Shown here: positions 55,628-64,000 of the stretch, piece after piece
Position numbering within the stretch: the first letter of the stretch is position 1
Layout: the number at the start of each line of letters is the position of its first letter
Source: Nocardia seriolae NBRC 15557
GTDB taxonomy: Bacteria; Actinomycetota; Actinomycetes; Mycobacteriales; Mycobacteriaceae
Direction of reading: 5' to 3'
DNA: 64,000 nucleotides
Assembly (NCBI RefSeq): GCF_007990715.1
Contig: NZ_BJWY01000019.1
Location: 19,161 to 83,160, forward strand
Translations under genes and position numbers: made by a program
The notes under the pieces: generated by a model
Told to the model about the DNA's origin: nothing
What the model saw: only the letters and a program-made list of their open reading frames with translations
The model's database searches: none

Positions 55628-57272
55628 GGTGCGCGGTGTCGCCGCCGCTCCCGGGATCGCCGTCGCGGCGGTGAAGTGGCTGGCGCCCGCGCCGGTCACC
55701 AGCCGCTCCGATGCGCCCGGGAGTGACGTCGAAGCCGAGATCGCCCGCGCGGAGGCCGCTTTCGAGACGGTCGCCGCGCGGTATTCGGCCCAGGCGCTCG
55801 ACGCCGCCGGCCCGGCCGCCGACATCCTGTTCATGACCTCGGCGCTGGCCGCGGATCCGGCGCTGCTGGATCAGGTGCGCACCGAGATCCGGGACGGGAC
55901 CCCGACCGCGCACGCGGTCACCGAGGCGGTCGCGCACTTCGGTGCGCAGCTGGCCGCCCTGGGCGGCATGATGGCCGAGCGCGCCTCGGACCTGAAGGAC
56001 GTGGGCCAGCGCGTGGTGGCCGAGCTGCTCGGCGTCGATCCGCCCGGAATCCCGGACAGCGCAACGCCTTTCGTGCTCGCCGCGCACGATCTGGCACCGG
56101 CCGATACGGCCACGTTGGATCCGGCGAAGGTGGTCGGCCTGCTGACCGTGGCGGGTGGGCCCACCTCGCACACCGCGATTCTGGCCAAGGCACTGGGCAT
56201 TCCGGCCGTGGTGGCCGCACCCGAGGCGGTGCGGATCGCCGAGGGCACCGAGGTGGTGCTCGACGGCACGTCCGGTGTCGTGGAGATCGAACCGACCGCG
56301 GCGCGTCGCGAGGAAGTGCTCGCTCAGCGTGCACGCCAGGCGGACGCGCCGACCGGTCCGGGCCGCACCTCCGACGGTCACGCCGTGCCACTGCTGGCGA
56401 ATGTCGGCTCGGTCGCGGATGCGCGCCTCGCGGTCGAACTCGGGGCCGAGGGTGTCGGCCTGTTCCGTACCGAATTCCTGTTCCTGGACCGCGCTTCGGC
56501 CCCCGCCGTCGCCGAGCAGACGGCCCAGTACGCCGAGATCTTCCGCGCCATGGGCGACCGTCCCGTGACGGTGCGCACCCTGGACGCCGGATCGGACAAG
56601 CCGCTGCCGTTCCTGAACCTGCCGACGGAGGAGAATCCGGCGCTGGGAGTGCGCGGCCTGCGGTTGAGCAGCGTCGACGAGGGGGCGCTGCTCGACCAGC
56701 TCACGGCGATCGAGGCCGCGGCCAAGGAGACCGGGACACCGGTCAAGGTCATGGCCCCGATGGTCGCCACCGTCGAGGAGGCCAACTACTTCGCGACCCG
56801 CGCCGCCGAGGCCGGGATCGAGACGCGCGGCGTCATGATCGAAATCCCCGCCGCCGCACTGCGTTCCGAGCAGCTGGGCGCGGAGGTGGGCTTCTTCTCC
56901 ATCGGCACCAACGATCTGTCGCAGTACCTGTTCGGCGCGGACCGCATGTCGTCATCGCTGGCGGCGCTGCACAATCCGTGGCAGCCCGCGCTCGCGATGG
57001 CCATCGGCATGGTGGTGTCGGGGGCGGGCAAGCACGGTGTCAAGGTGGGGGTCTGCGGCGAGTCCGCGTCCAACCCCGAATTCGCCTGTGTGCTGGTGGG
57101 TCTCGGAGTGGAGACACTGTCCATGGCGCCCCGCTCCATCGCCGGGGTCCGGGCGCAGCTGGCCGAGGTGACCCTGGAGCAATGCCGGGCCGCCGCTGCC
57201 GCGGTGCTCGCGGCCCACACCGCCGAGGACGCCCTGGCCGCCGCACGTCGGGCATTGGGGCGAGATAAGTGA
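55617..57272 (+). CDS. ptsI: PTS enzyme I (phosphoenolpyruvate-protein phosphotransferase)
   Basis: The TTG at 55617 has GGAGA 7 bases upstream and overlaps ptsH by 11 bases; a GTG at 55629 is the alternative. The 551-residue enzyme starts REVRGVAAAPGIAVA. It has the phospho-histidine site GGPTSHTAILAKALGIPAVV, GLFRTEFLFLDR, FFSIGTNDLSQYLFGADR and VCGESASNPEF. It phosphorylates HPr from PEP and so energises the whole uptake system. It overlaps nagA by 4 bases (GTGA). Confidence 0.94.
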   Translation: MTREVRGVAAAPGIAVAAVKWLAPAPVTSRSDAPGSDVEAEIARAEAAFETVAARYSAQALDAAGPAADILFMTSALAADPALLDQVRTEIRDGTPTAHAVTEAVAHFGAQLAALGGMMAERASDLKDVGQRVVAELLGVDPPGIPDSATPFVLAAHDLAPADTATLDPAKVVGLLTVAGGPTSHTAILAKALGIPAVVAAPEAVRIAEGTEVVLDGTSGVVEIEPTAARREEVLAQRARQADAPTGPGRTSDGHAVPLLANVGSVADARLAVELGAEGVGLFRTEFLFLDRASAPAVAEQTAQYAEIFRAMGDRPVTVRTLDAGSDKPLPFLNLPTEENPALGVRGLRLSSVDEGALLDQLTAIEAAAKETGTPVKVMAPMVATVEEANYFATRAAEAGIETRGVMIEIPAAALRSEQLGAEVGFFSIGTNDLSQYLFGADRMSSSLAALHNPWQPALAMAIGMVVSGAGKHGVKVGVCGESASNPEFACVLVGLGVETLSMAPRSIAGVRAQLAEVTLEQCRAAAAAVLAAHTAEDALAAARRALGRDK

Positions 57273-58435
57273 GGACCACCCTGCGCGGCCGGGTCGTCAC
57301 TCTCACCGAGGCGGGCGAACTCGCCGACGGGGTGGTGTCGTTCGACGGACCGCGGCTCGACTACGTCGGCCCGGCAACCGGATTCGGCGGTGACCTGCCC
57401 GAGCTCAGTGGTCGTCCGCCGATCATCCTGCCCGGGCTCATCGACGTGCACTGCCACGGTGGCGGTGGGTACGGCTTCCCCGAAACCGATCCCGAGGGGG
57501 TGGGGATCGCGGCGAATTTCCATCGCGCGCACGGCACCACCACCCTGATCGCCTCGCTGGTCTCGGCCACCGAGGCCGAATTGCGCGACCGCATCGACGT
57601 ACTCGGCAAGGCCATCGACGACGGCCTGCTGGCGGGCATCCACCTCGAGGGCCCGTTCATCAGCGAGCACCGGCGCGGCGCCCACGACCCCGAGCGCATC
57701 CTGCCCGGCGACCCGGCCCTGCTGGAGCGGCTCATCGACTACGCGGGCGGCCGCATCGTGTCGGTGACCGTCGCCCCGGAAACCGCCAATTTCGATGCCC
57801 TCGCCGACGTGCTCGCCGACGCGAATGTGATTCTCTCCCTGGGACACACCGTCGCCGACTACGACCGGTCCGTGCACGCCATGCGCCGCGGCTGGCGGGT
57901 CTCGATCACCCACCTGTTCAACGCCATGCCCGAACTGGCCCACCGCGACGCCAACTTCCTCACCGCCGCCATGGCCGCCGCCGGCCGCGGCGACGTGGTG
58001 GCCGAGGTCATCGCCGACGGCGTGCACCTGGCCGACGGCACCGTCCGCATGGTCTTCGACACCATCGGCCCCGACAACCTGGCGCTGATCACCGACGCCA
58101 TGGCCGCCGCCGGCCAGCCCGACGGCCGCTATCAGCTCGGCAGCCTCGATGTCGTGGTCCGCGACGGCGTTTCGCGCATCTACGACCCGCACGGCGAGGG
58201 CCCCATCGCGGGCGGCACCGCCACCGCCACACAGGTGCTGCGCCGCACCGTCTTCGACGCGGGCGTGGACCTGACCGCGGCCGCCACGGCCGCGTGCGCG
58301 ACCCCGGCCCGCCTGCTGGGCATGGCCGACGAGATCGGCGCGTTGCATACGGGGATGCGCGCCGATGTCCTGGTCACCGATCGCTGCCTGATTCCCGTCG
58401 ACGTCTACAAGGATGGATCCCAATGGAACTCGTGA
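57269..58435 (+). CDS. nagA: N-acetylglucosamine-6-phosphate deacetylase
   Basis: The 388-residue amidohydrolase has the metal-site motifs LIDVHCHGGGGYGFPE, HLEGPFISEHRRGAHDP and SLGHTVADYD. It also has THLFNAMPELAHRD and the catalytic Asp in ALITDAMAAAG. It removes acetate from GlcNAc-6-phosphate, the product of the PTS. The GTG start overlaps the EI stop by 4 bases and its end overlaps nagB by 13, indicating tight translational coupling. Confidence 0.94.
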   Translation: MRTTLRGRVVTLTEAGELADGVVSFDGPRLDYVGPATGFGGDLPELSGRPPIILPGLIDVHCHGGGGYGFPETDPEGVGIAANFHRAHGTTTLIASLVSATEAELRDRIDVLGKAIDDGLLAGIHLEGPFISEHRRGAHDPERILPGDPALLERLIDYAGGRIVSVTVAPETANFDALADVLADANVILSLGHTVADYDRSVHAMRRGWRVSITHLFNAMPELAHRDANFLTAAMAAAGRGDVVAEVIADGVHLADGTVRMVFDTIGPDNLALITDAMAAAGQPDGRYQLGSLDVVVRDGVSRIYDPHGEGPIAGGTATATQVLRRTVFDAGVDLTAAATAACATPARLLGMADEIGALHTGMRADVLVTDRCLIPVDVYKDGSQWNS

Positions 58436-59205
58436 TCACCGACAACGCGGCCGAGGCCGGTGTGCTGGCGGGCCGCATCATGGCCGACCATGTGCGCCGC
58501 GGTGCCCGCGCCATCGGGCTGGCCACGGGGTCCTCGCCACTGGGGGCGTATCGGGAACTCATCCGCCAGCACCGGGGCGAGGGACTGAGTTTCGCGGGCG
58601 TGCAGGCGTTTCTGCTCGACGAGTACATCGGGCTGCCGCCGGGGCATCCGCAGTCCTACCGGCAGTTCATCCGTGACGAGTTCACCTCGCATGTGGATTT
58701 CAAGGATTCCGACGTGCACAGCCCCGACGGCAATGCCGCCGACATTCCGGCCGCCGCGGCCGAATACGAGCGCGAGATCGCGGCGAACGGGCCGGTGTCG
58801 GTGCAGATCCTGGGCATCGGGGCCAACGGGCACATCGGTTTCAACGAGCCCGGCTCGTCGCTGCGCTCGCGGACCCGCGTCAAGACGCTGACCCCGAAGA
58901 CCCGCGAGGACAATGCCCGCTTCTTCGAAGACGACCTGGCCCAGGTCCCGACGCACGTGCTGACCCAGGGCCTCGGAACCATCAGCGACGCCGACCATCT
59001 GCTCATGGTCGCCACCGGCGCGGGCAAGGCCGAGGCGGTCGCCGCCGCCGTGGAGGGCCCGGTCTCCGCGTTCTGCCCGGCGTCCATCCTGCAGATGCAC
59101 CCGCACGTCACGGTCATCGTCGATCCGGAGGCGGCGGCGAACCTGAAGGCGGTGGACTACTACCGGTTCGCGGTGGCGAACAAGCCCTCCTGGCAGAGCT
59201 TCTGA
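58423..59205 (+). CDS. nagB: Glucosamine-6-phosphate deaminase
   Basis: The ATG at 58423 follows AAGGATGG by about 6 bases and gives 260 residues. Motifs are GLATGSSPLGAYRELI, the FLLDEYIGLPPGHPQSY segment with the catalytic Asp, and ILGIGANGHIGFNEPGS with the catalytic His. It converts glucosamine-6-phosphate to fructose-6-phosphate and ammonia, feeding glycolysis and the pentose phosphate pathway. It is the last gene of the EIIC-ptsH-ptsI-nagA-nagB operon. Confidence 0.95.
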   Translation: MELVITDNAAEAGVLAGRIMADHVRRGARAIGLATGSSPLGAYRELIRQHRGEGLSFAGVQAFLLDEYIGLPPGHPQSYRQFIRDEFTSHVDFKDSDVHSPDGNAADIPAAAAEYEREIAANGPVSVQILGIGANGHIGFNEPGSSLRSRTRVKTLTPKTREDNARFFEDDLAQVPTHVLTQGLGTISDADHLLMVATGAGKAEAVAAAVEGPVSAFCPASILQMHPHVTVIVDPEAAANLKAVDYYRFAVANKPSWQSF

Positions 59206-59208
59206 GCC

Positions 59209-60357
59209 TCACGCATTCTGCTGCATGGCGGTGAACGGGGCCATGTCGAAGTAGTCGCGCCAGGCCGCGATGCGCCCGTCGCGGACTTCGAACACCCCGG
59301 TCACCGGTAGCTCGATGTGCTTGTCGCCCAGGCTGAATCGGTCGGTGCGCTCATTGAGCACCACATTGCCGGCGACGGCCTGGTGGTGGACGGTGAAGTC
59401 GATGCCGCCGAAGGCCCCGATGAACCCGCGCAGGAACTCCAGGATCGCGGCCTTGCCGACGAACGGCGCCATCGGGATGTTGTGGTAGACCGCGTCGTCG
59501 GTGAAGAACTCGGCGATGGATTCCGGTGTGCCGCTGCGCCATTCGGCGCACAGGGCGGTAACGACGGCGGCGGGGGACAGGTTGGTGTGGTCGATGCTCA
59601 CTGCGGTGGGAGACCTTTCCTGCGGATGACCTGAGCTGTCGGAAAAACTTCCCGGCGGCCGCGGTGGTGTCAAGACTGTTCTCGCAGTGAGACTTCGGTT
59701 CGGTGGTGTCTCAGTGTTGCAGGATGTCAGCGTGCCGCCCAGCACGGTGGCCACCATGGTGTGCACGGCCGCGGTCTCTGGGCGCGGCGCGGTGCGGTCG
59801 GCGAACAGCAGGTGCGCCGATCCGATCAGGGTGGCGGCCAGTAGGCCGGGGTCGGAAGTGGTGACCACGCGCCCGATCTCGACCTCCGCGGCGAGGTAGT
59901 CCGCGATCAGGGTGGTCGCCTCACCCAGTATCGGGAAGCCGACCGGGCGCTGCTGTCGCAGCCGGGCGCGGAGTTCGTCGCGGTAGGTGACCAGGCTGAC
60001 GATGGCCACCGCCACCGTTTCGAACACCCCGGTCAGCGCCTCGGTGAGGTTGTCGGGCACCGTGGCGTCCCCGGCCTTGTCGCGCAGCTCGGCCCCCAGC
60101 CGCTCGACCCGCACGATGCGATCCTCGACCAGCTCGGCGAGAAACCCGTCGAAGTCGCTGAAATGCCGGTGCAGCACACCTTTCGCGCATCCCGCCTCGG
60201 TGGTGACCGACCGGCTGGTCAGCGCACTGGGCCCGTCCCGCAGTAGAATTCGCTCGGCGGCATCGAACAACTGCGCGCGCGCATCCCTGATCGCAACCCC
60301 GGTCGGCAACCCGCTCTCCTTCTGCTCGCCGAGCCCATTCCGTTGCAGAGTGGGCAC
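59209..60357 (-). CDS. TetR regulator and limonene-epoxide-hydrolase-like domain in one ORF
   Basis: One open frame of 382 residues carries two domains. Residues about 22-215 form a TetR protein (AERILLRDGPSALTSRSVTT, then AGCAKGVLHRHFSDFDGFLAE). Residues about 253-382 form a limonene-1,2-epoxide hydrolase/SnoaL-type domain (TDDAVYHNIPMAPFVGKAAI) with the Arg-x-Asp pair in NERTDRF and a second Asp in WRDYFDM, matching the Asp-Arg-Asp triad of that enzyme. The Pro/Ser-rich segment between them looks like former intergenic DNA. A GTG at 59601 preceded by AGGAAAGG could start the hydrolase as a separate 130-residue protein. It ends 3 bases from nagB, convergently. Confidence 0.75.
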   Translation of the reverse strand: MPTLQRNGLGEQKESGLPTGVAIRDARAQLFDAAERILLRDGPSALTSRSVTTEAGCAKGVLHRHFSDFDGFLAELVEDRIVRVERLGAELRDKAGDATVPDNLTEALTGVFETVAVAIVSLVTYRDELRARLRQQRPVGFPILGEATTLIADYLAAEVEIGRVVTTSDPGLLAATLIGSAHLLFADRTAPRPETAAVHTMVATVLGGTLTSCNTETPPNRSLTARTVLTPPRPPGSFSDSSGHPQERSPTAVSIDHTNLSPAAVVTALCAEWRSGTPESIAEFFTDDAVYHNIPMAPFVGKAAILEFLRGFIGAFGGIDFTVHHQAVAGNVVLNERTDRFSLGDKHIELPVTGVFEVRDGRIAAWRDYFDMAPFTAMQQNA

Positions 60358-60377
60358 ACGCCCACTTAAAGTGGGCG
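60349..60377. promoter_or_regulatory. Alternating half-site operator between TetR and methyltransferase genes
   Basis: AGTGGGC (60349-60355), GCCCACT (60360-60366) and AGTGGGC (60370-60376) alternate in orientation. The last two form the 19-base palindrome CGCCCACTT-A-AAGTGGGCG (60359-60377). It covers the TetR start and ends one base before the methyltransferase ATG, so binding would block both genes. Confidence 0.65.
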
Positions 60378-60378
60378 C

Positions 60379-61203
60379 ATGGTCACTCTATCTTCCCGAG
60401 AGTCCGAACCCGCCGATCAGAGCCCACATCGACACCGCGAGGTGGCCGAATCCTTCGGCATCGACGCGGCCCGCTACGACCGCACCCGCCCGCCCTATCC
60501 CGCCGCCATGATCGAGGCCGTGCTCGCCGCCACCCCGGGCCGGAACCTCCTCGATGTCGGCTGCGGGACCGGGATCGAGGCCCGGCGGTTCCGTGACGCC
60601 GGGTGCACGGTGCTCGGCGTGGAACCCGATGCGCGCATGGCCGATTTCGCGCGGGCGACCGGAATCGAGGTCGAGATCGGCATGTTCGAGCAGTGGGATC
60701 CGGCCGGGCGCAGCTTCGATGGCGTGATCTCCGGAACCGCCTGGCACTGGGTCGATCCCGTCGCGGGCCCGGCCCAGGCTGCGCGCGTGCTCCGGCCCGA
60801 GGGGCGGCTGGCACTGTTCTGGCATGTGCCCGACATGCCGCCCGAGGCCAGCGCCGCGTTCGCCGCGGTGTATCGGAAGTTCATGCCGGATTCGCCGGTC
60901 TCATTGGTCGCCGACCGCCCCGCGATCGAGATCTACCAGACGATATTCGACAAGGTAGGGGGAGGAATCCAGGAAGCCGGCGGTTTCACCACACCCGAAC
61001 AATGGCGATTCGACTGGCGGCACACCTACACCCGCGACGAATGGCTGGACCAGATCCCCACCCACGGCGCGCTCACCCAGGCCCCGCCGGACACCCTCGC
61101 GGCCGTCCTGGACGGCATCGGCGCGGCCATCGACGCGATGGGCGGCAACCTCGAAATCGGATACACCACCGTCGTCGTCACCGCCGCTCGGGCCTACCCC
61201 TGA
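60379..61203 (+). CDS. Class I SAM-dependent methyltransferase
   Basis: The 274-residue protein has motif I LLDVGCGTGIEARRF (about residues 56-70), VLGVEPDARMADFAR (motif II), FDGVISGTAWHWVDP and LRPEGRLALFWHVPD. The AxHWVDP wording is that of the YafE/SmtA-like methyltransferase family acting on small molecules; the substrate is unknown. It may start without a leader because the operator ends just before the ATG. It is divergent from the TetR/epoxide-hydrolase ORF, which probably controls it. Confidence 0.87.
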   Translation: MVTLSSRESEPADQSPHRHREVAESFGIDAARYDRTRPPYPAAMIEAVLAATPGRNLLDVGCGTGIEARRFRDAGCTVLGVEPDARMADFARATGIEVEIGMFEQWDPAGRSFDGVISGTAWHWVDPVAGPAQAARVLRPEGRLALFWHVPDMPPEASAAFAAVYRKFMPDSPVSLVADRPAIEIYQTIFDKVGGGIQEAGGFTTPEQWRFDWRHTYTRDEWLDQIPTHGALTQAPPDTLAAVLDGIGAAIDAMGGNLEIGYTTVVVTAARAYP

Positions 61204-61270
61204 CCCGGGAAAGCCTGCGCCGGTCGATGATCGGAACGATCATCCCCGGCCCGTGGTTGACAATGGTCCG

Positions 61271-62142
61271 GTGACCGAGCGTGCAGCGAGCCGGACCGCG
61301 GTTCTGGTCTGTCAGGGCCGGGCCGTGGCCGACGGGCGACCGGGGGTCGGCCGATTTTCCGATCCGATTGCGGTGGAACTGCTTTCCGAGGCGGAACGCG
61401 AGCCGGTCGCCCGGGTTCGGGCGGGTGGCCGCCGAAGGCGTTCGGTCTGCGGATGGAATACGAATTGCTGTCCGCCGCAGCCGAAGTGATGGCCACCCGT
61501 ACCGTCGCCATCGATGCGGCGGTACGCGAGCGGTCCGATCCGCAACCGGTGATTCTGGGCGCGGGCCTCGACGCGCGCGCCTGGCGCATGCCGGAACTGG
61601 CCGGGATCGCGGTATTCGAGGTCGACCACCCGGCATCGCAGGCCGAGAAGCGCGAGCGGCTGGGGGAGCGGAAGGCATTGGCCGACATCCACTTCGTCCC
61701 GGTCGATTTCGGCAAGGATTCCCTGGGCGCGGCCCTCATCGCCGCGGGCCACGACGAAACCCGGCCCACCACCTGGATCTGGGAGGGCGTCGTCCCCTAC
61801 CTGACGCCCGCCGAAGTGGCCGAGACCGTCACCGAAGTGGCCAAACGCAGCCCCGCGAGCAGCCGCCTGATCATCACCTACCCGACACCCGACCGGCGCT
61901 ACCGGTACGGCCGCAAGGCCATGGAATTGTTGCTGACGTTGTCGGGTCGCCCCAATCCCATGGCCCGCGAACCGCAGCGCTCGAGCTGGACGCCCGAGGC
62001 CATGGCCGCGCTGCTGTCCGAGCACGGTTTCACCGTCGCCAGCGACCGTGATCTGGGGTCGATCGCTCGTGCGGAGGGTATCGAGGGCAAGCGCCTCTCC
62101 AGCCGCGTCGACGGGCAGCTCGTCATAGCCGATCGTGCCTGA
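61271..62142 (+). pseudogene. PPM/TcmP-type O-methyltransferase, frameshifted
   Basis: From the GTG at 61271 the N-terminus TERAASRTAVLVCQGRAVAD, then RFSDPIAVELL, is the family start. Near 61418-61440 a missing base moves the protein to another frame, where it resumes as PPKAFGLRMEYELLSAAAEVM. The SAM motif VILGAGLDARAWRMP, FEVDHPASQAEKRERL and WEGVVPYLTPAEV follow to the TGA at 62142. The family includes leucine carboxyl and polyketide O-methyltransferases (mycobacterial S-adenosyl-dependent Rv-type paralogues). The C-terminal part from the ATG at 61453 lacks the N-terminal helices and is unlikely to act alone. Confidence 0.75.
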
Positions 62143-62232
62143 AACCCGCCATTTTCGCGACCGGTTGTACCGCTCACCGGGATCGACGCCGCCTGCGGAT
62201 TTCCGAAACTCCCCGTGTGCGAGCATATCGCC

Positions 62233-63078
62233 ATGGCTGGTGGAACCGATCTGTGGCCGGAAGTGGATCTGGCTGATCTGCTCGACGTGCTCGAGTTGAC
62301 CGAGACCGCTCCGGGGCGATTCCGGGCGCGCAATGTCTCCTCGACGCTGCCCACCACGCTCGGCAGCCAGACCCTGGCCCAGGCGGTGGTCGCTGCCGAG
62401 CGGATGGTGCCGCACATGGCCGTTCAGTCGCTGCACGGGGTGTTCCCGCGTGGTGGGGACGCCGCGCGCGAGGTCGATGTGGAAGTGGAGCTCGTCCAGT
62501 CGGGCCGTGCACTGGCGACCGCGCAGGTGTCGTTCCGGCAGGAGAGCCGCGAACACGCGCGGATCCTGGCGATGCTCAGTATCGACGAGCCCGATTTCCT
62601 CGATCACGGCCGCACGGTGCTCGACGGCGTGCCGGGCCCGGACGAGTGCGTGGAACTGCCGTGCGCGCTATTGCCCTGGGAGGTGCCGACTCTCGGCGGT
62701 GCCGACGCGCTCGCGCCCGACCTCGCCGGACCCCCGACCCTCGACGTGTGGATCCGCTGCGACAAAGCACCCGACGTCCCCGGCATCGCCCGCGCCCTGC
62801 TGGCCCACGGCAGTGAGGGATTCCTCGGCCCGGTCGCCACCCGCCCGTATCCGCAGGGCGAGATCGACCGGCGCGGTGGCCGCGGAATGTCGGCGATGCT
62901 CGCCCAGACCATCACCTTCCACCGCCCGTTCACACTCCACGACTGGCTGCTGCTGCGCTGCGAAAGCCCGTTCGCGGGCAGCGGCCGGATGTTCACCCGA
63001 ATCCAGATCTGCACTCGCACAGGCGAACCGGTCGCTTCGGTCGACGCCCACGGCCTGATGCGCAGCGCCGGCCGCTAG
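62233..63078 (+). CDS. Acyl-CoA thioesterase (TesB-like double hotdog)
   Basis: The ATG at 62233 gives 281 residues; a GTG at 62215 adds six. Two hotdog repeats are seen. The first contains VVAAERMVPHMAVQSLHGVF followed by ALATAQVSFRQE; the second contains MSAMLAQTITFHRPFTLHDW and CTRTGEPVASVDAHGLMRS. The layout (LELTETAPGRFRARN at the start, LHDWLLLRCESPFAG near the end) matches acyl-CoA thioesterase II, which releases fatty acids from CoA. The stop shares four bases (CTAG) with the stop of the convergent secreted-protein gene. Confidence 0.85.
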   Translation: MAGGTDLWPEVDLADLLDVLELTETAPGRFRARNVSSTLPTTLGSQTLAQAVVAAERMVPHMAVQSLHGVFPRGGDAAREVDVEVELVQSGRALATAQVSFRQESREHARILAMLSIDEPDFLDHGRTVLDGVPGPDECVELPCALLPWEVPTLGGADALAPDLAGPPTLDVWIRCDKAPDVPGIARALLAHGSEGFLGPVATRPYPQGEIDRRGGRGMSAMLAQTITFHRPFTLHDWLLLRCESPFAGSGRMFTRIQICTRTGEPVASVDAHGLMRSAGR

Positions 63079-63458
63079 TTGAGGGTGACCACCCACGAGC
63101 CGTTGCAACCCCGGTTGCGGGCACGCCCCGGGTCGTAGTTCCACACGGCCTGCAGGTCCGAGTCCCGCTGAATATTGAACGCACCCGTCGGCGACTTCAC
63201 CGGATCGCCGTTGTAGAGCAGCAGACTCAGATCGTTCGGGTAGATCGTCCAATCCCCGTTGTAGCCCGCCGGATAGTTCATGCTGACGGTCGTGGTCCGC
63301 CCGGTGTGGTTCTGCACCACAATGCACGCGCCAGGATGATTGGCCTGTGCCTGCGCGGGAGCCGCCACCGCAATCGCGACCGCCCCCACCGCAACGGCCG
63401 CCACCGGCACACCGATAATCGCCGCGACCTTACGTCCGCCGCCGGAAACGTTCCACAT
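63075..63458 (-). CDS. Small secreted protein of unknown function
   Basis: The 127-residue product starts at an ATG with CGGAGG 5 bases upstream. A signal peptide is evident (basic RK at 9-10, hydrophobic VAAIIGVPVAAVAVGAVAIAV, cleavage after AQA at about 38). The mature part has two cysteines (GACIVV and RGCNGSW), likely bridged. Its pattern of aromatic and Asn residues (SMNYPAGYNGDW, AVWNYDPGRARNRG) resembles small secreted beta-sandwich or peptidase-inhibitor-like proteins, but I cannot assign a family. Confidence 0.75.
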   Translation of the reverse strand: MWNVSGGGRKVAAIIGVPVAAVAVGAVAIAVAAPAQAQANHPGACIVVQNHTGRTTTVSMNYPAGYNGDWTIYPNDLSLLLYNGDPVKSPTGAFNIQRDSDLQAVWNYDPGRARNRGCNGSWVVTLN

Positions 63459-63564
63459 GACAACCTCCGTACGAACCCGGGTACCCCGGATCTTTGTTTC
63501 GACGTACCGAAGCTATCGACGTGGCCCATTGCCTCTCTTAAGAAATCCTTGTTCCCAGCGGTGC

Positions 63565-63604
63565 GGTGGCTGGGGCAGCTTGCTTCGCTCGCAACCCAGC
63601 CACC
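63565..63604. terminator. Hairpin downstream of the lectin gene
   Basis: GGTGGCTGGG (63565-63574) and CCCAGCCACC (63595-63604) are perfect 10-base arms around a 20-base loop. On the minus strand it lies 66 bases past the lectin stop. The rest of the gap 63459-63669 is pyrimidine-rich on the plus strand and shows no gene. Confidence 0.55.
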
Positions 63605-63669
63605 CCTCGCCCCCATCCAGGCGTCCTATTTCTCTTCCTCTTTATCTCTTGTCTCTTTATCTTTCGCCC

Positions 63670-64000
63670 TTACCAGGCATGCAGGATCTGTCCCGTGTAG
63701 TTGCCACAGGCAGCCAAGTGAACCCGGTCGTTGCGGTCGCCACCGTTGACGATATCGAGGCACATGCCGTTACCGCGGAATTCATTCCACAGGGTTACGT
63801 GACCGTTTACGGACGCGAAGTGCCAGAGCTGGCCGCTGTAGTTCCCGCAGTCCACGAAATGGACCTCATTGTCATAGGTCCCGCCGTTATAGGTATCGAG
63901 ACAGCTGTTATCCCCCTTGAACCGGGTGTGCAGGCGGACTCCGCCGTTCCCGTTGCCAGCGTCGGTGGCGTACCAGAACTGCCCGGAGTAATATCCACAC
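63670..64000 (-). CDS. Ricin-type beta-trefoil lectin domain protein, C-terminal end (partial)
   Basis: The minus strand is open from the window end to the TAG at 63670 and gives the last 109 residues. They contain three repeats of the trefoil motif: CGYYSGQFW, CGNYSGQLWHF and CGNYTGQ. NSCLDTYNGGTYDNEVHF and MCLDIVNGGDRNDRVHLAAC are the typical ricin B repeat with CLD and the QxW signature. Such domains bind galactose or other glycans and are often attached to secreted hydrolases. The N-terminal part, including any signal peptide or enzyme domain, lies beyond the window. Confidence 0.85.
   Translation of the reverse strand, partial: CGYYSGQFWYATDAGNGNGGVRLHTRFKGDNSCLDTYNGGTYDNEVHFVDCGNYSGQLWHFASVNGHVTLWNEFRGNGMCLDIVNGGDRNDRVHLAACGNYTGQILHAW

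Overview
The window is a very GC-rich stretch of actinobacterial chromosome. The gene content points to a mycolic-acid actinomycete of the Nocardiaceae, most likely Nocardia, although the genus is my inference because no search was possible. The evidence is the conserved block tkt-tal-zwf-opcA-pgl next to ctaB and qor, together with secG, a Cys-rich DUF5685 gene, MMPL and MFS exporters, steroid/lipid catabolism genes with a KstR-like site, several TetR regulators, and frequent GTG/TTG starts. No rRNA, tRNA, insertion sequence, prophage or CRISPR array is visible.

Layout. 0-5.4 kb: the end of a steroid dehydrogenase-like gene, two disrupted genes (DUF5685 and a galactose-oxidase-like Kelch protein), a crotonase and a decayed LuxR remnant. 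5.4-13.3 kb: an ACT-domain protein, a convergent BlaI repressor / M56 metallopeptidase pair with matching palindromes, a fused E1 alpha-beta 2-oxoacid dehydrogenase with a heptad-repeat linker, a DEDDh exonuclease, a META-domain lipoprotein and a secreted lipase. 13.4-22.4 kb: two TetR genes, an amine oxidase, a frameshifted MFS exporter, an MMPL transporter, an Excalibur lipoprotein, a DUF4190 protein and secG. 22.4-36 kb (accessory): a toxin-antitoxin-like pair, a DUF1361 protein, an acyl-CoA synthetase/thiolase/SDR/hydrolase cluster, a Ser/Thr kinase, an amidase, an FG-GAP protein, lactate monooxygenase, a LysB-like hydrolase and a rhomboid-like protein. 36.1-44 kb (core): pgl, opcA, zwf, tal and tkt in one minus-strand operon, divergent from ctaB. 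44-52.5 kb: a RibD-type reductase, hydrolase, broken PQQ-propeller lipoprotein, NERD-like membrane protein, FAD monooxygenase with a divergent TetR and twin operators, and qor. 52.5-59.2 kb: a self-contained N-acetylglucosamine PTS locus. 59.2-64 kb: a TetR/epoxide-hydrolase ORF, two methyltransferases, a thioesterase, a secreted small protein and a ricin-type lectin cut by the window end.

Functionally, the core carries the pentose phosphate pathway (Zwf/OpcA, Pgl, Tal, Tkt) and heme O synthesis (CtaB). The nag locus holds every step needed to phosphorylate imported GlcNAc (EI, HPr, EIIA, EIIB, EIIC), deacetylate it (NagA) and deaminate it to fructose-6-phosphate (NagB). It is probably controlled by the adjacent GntR/HutC (DasR-like) regulator through palindromes between EIIB and EIIC.

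Five otherwise recognisable genes carry single-base frameshifts or a stop codon. This is either real decay or sequence error, and the read data should be consulted before treating them as pseudogenes. Short tandem repeats (7-residue and 11-residue coding units; 17- and 18-bp non-coding units) and many perfect inverted repeats are a second theme of the window.
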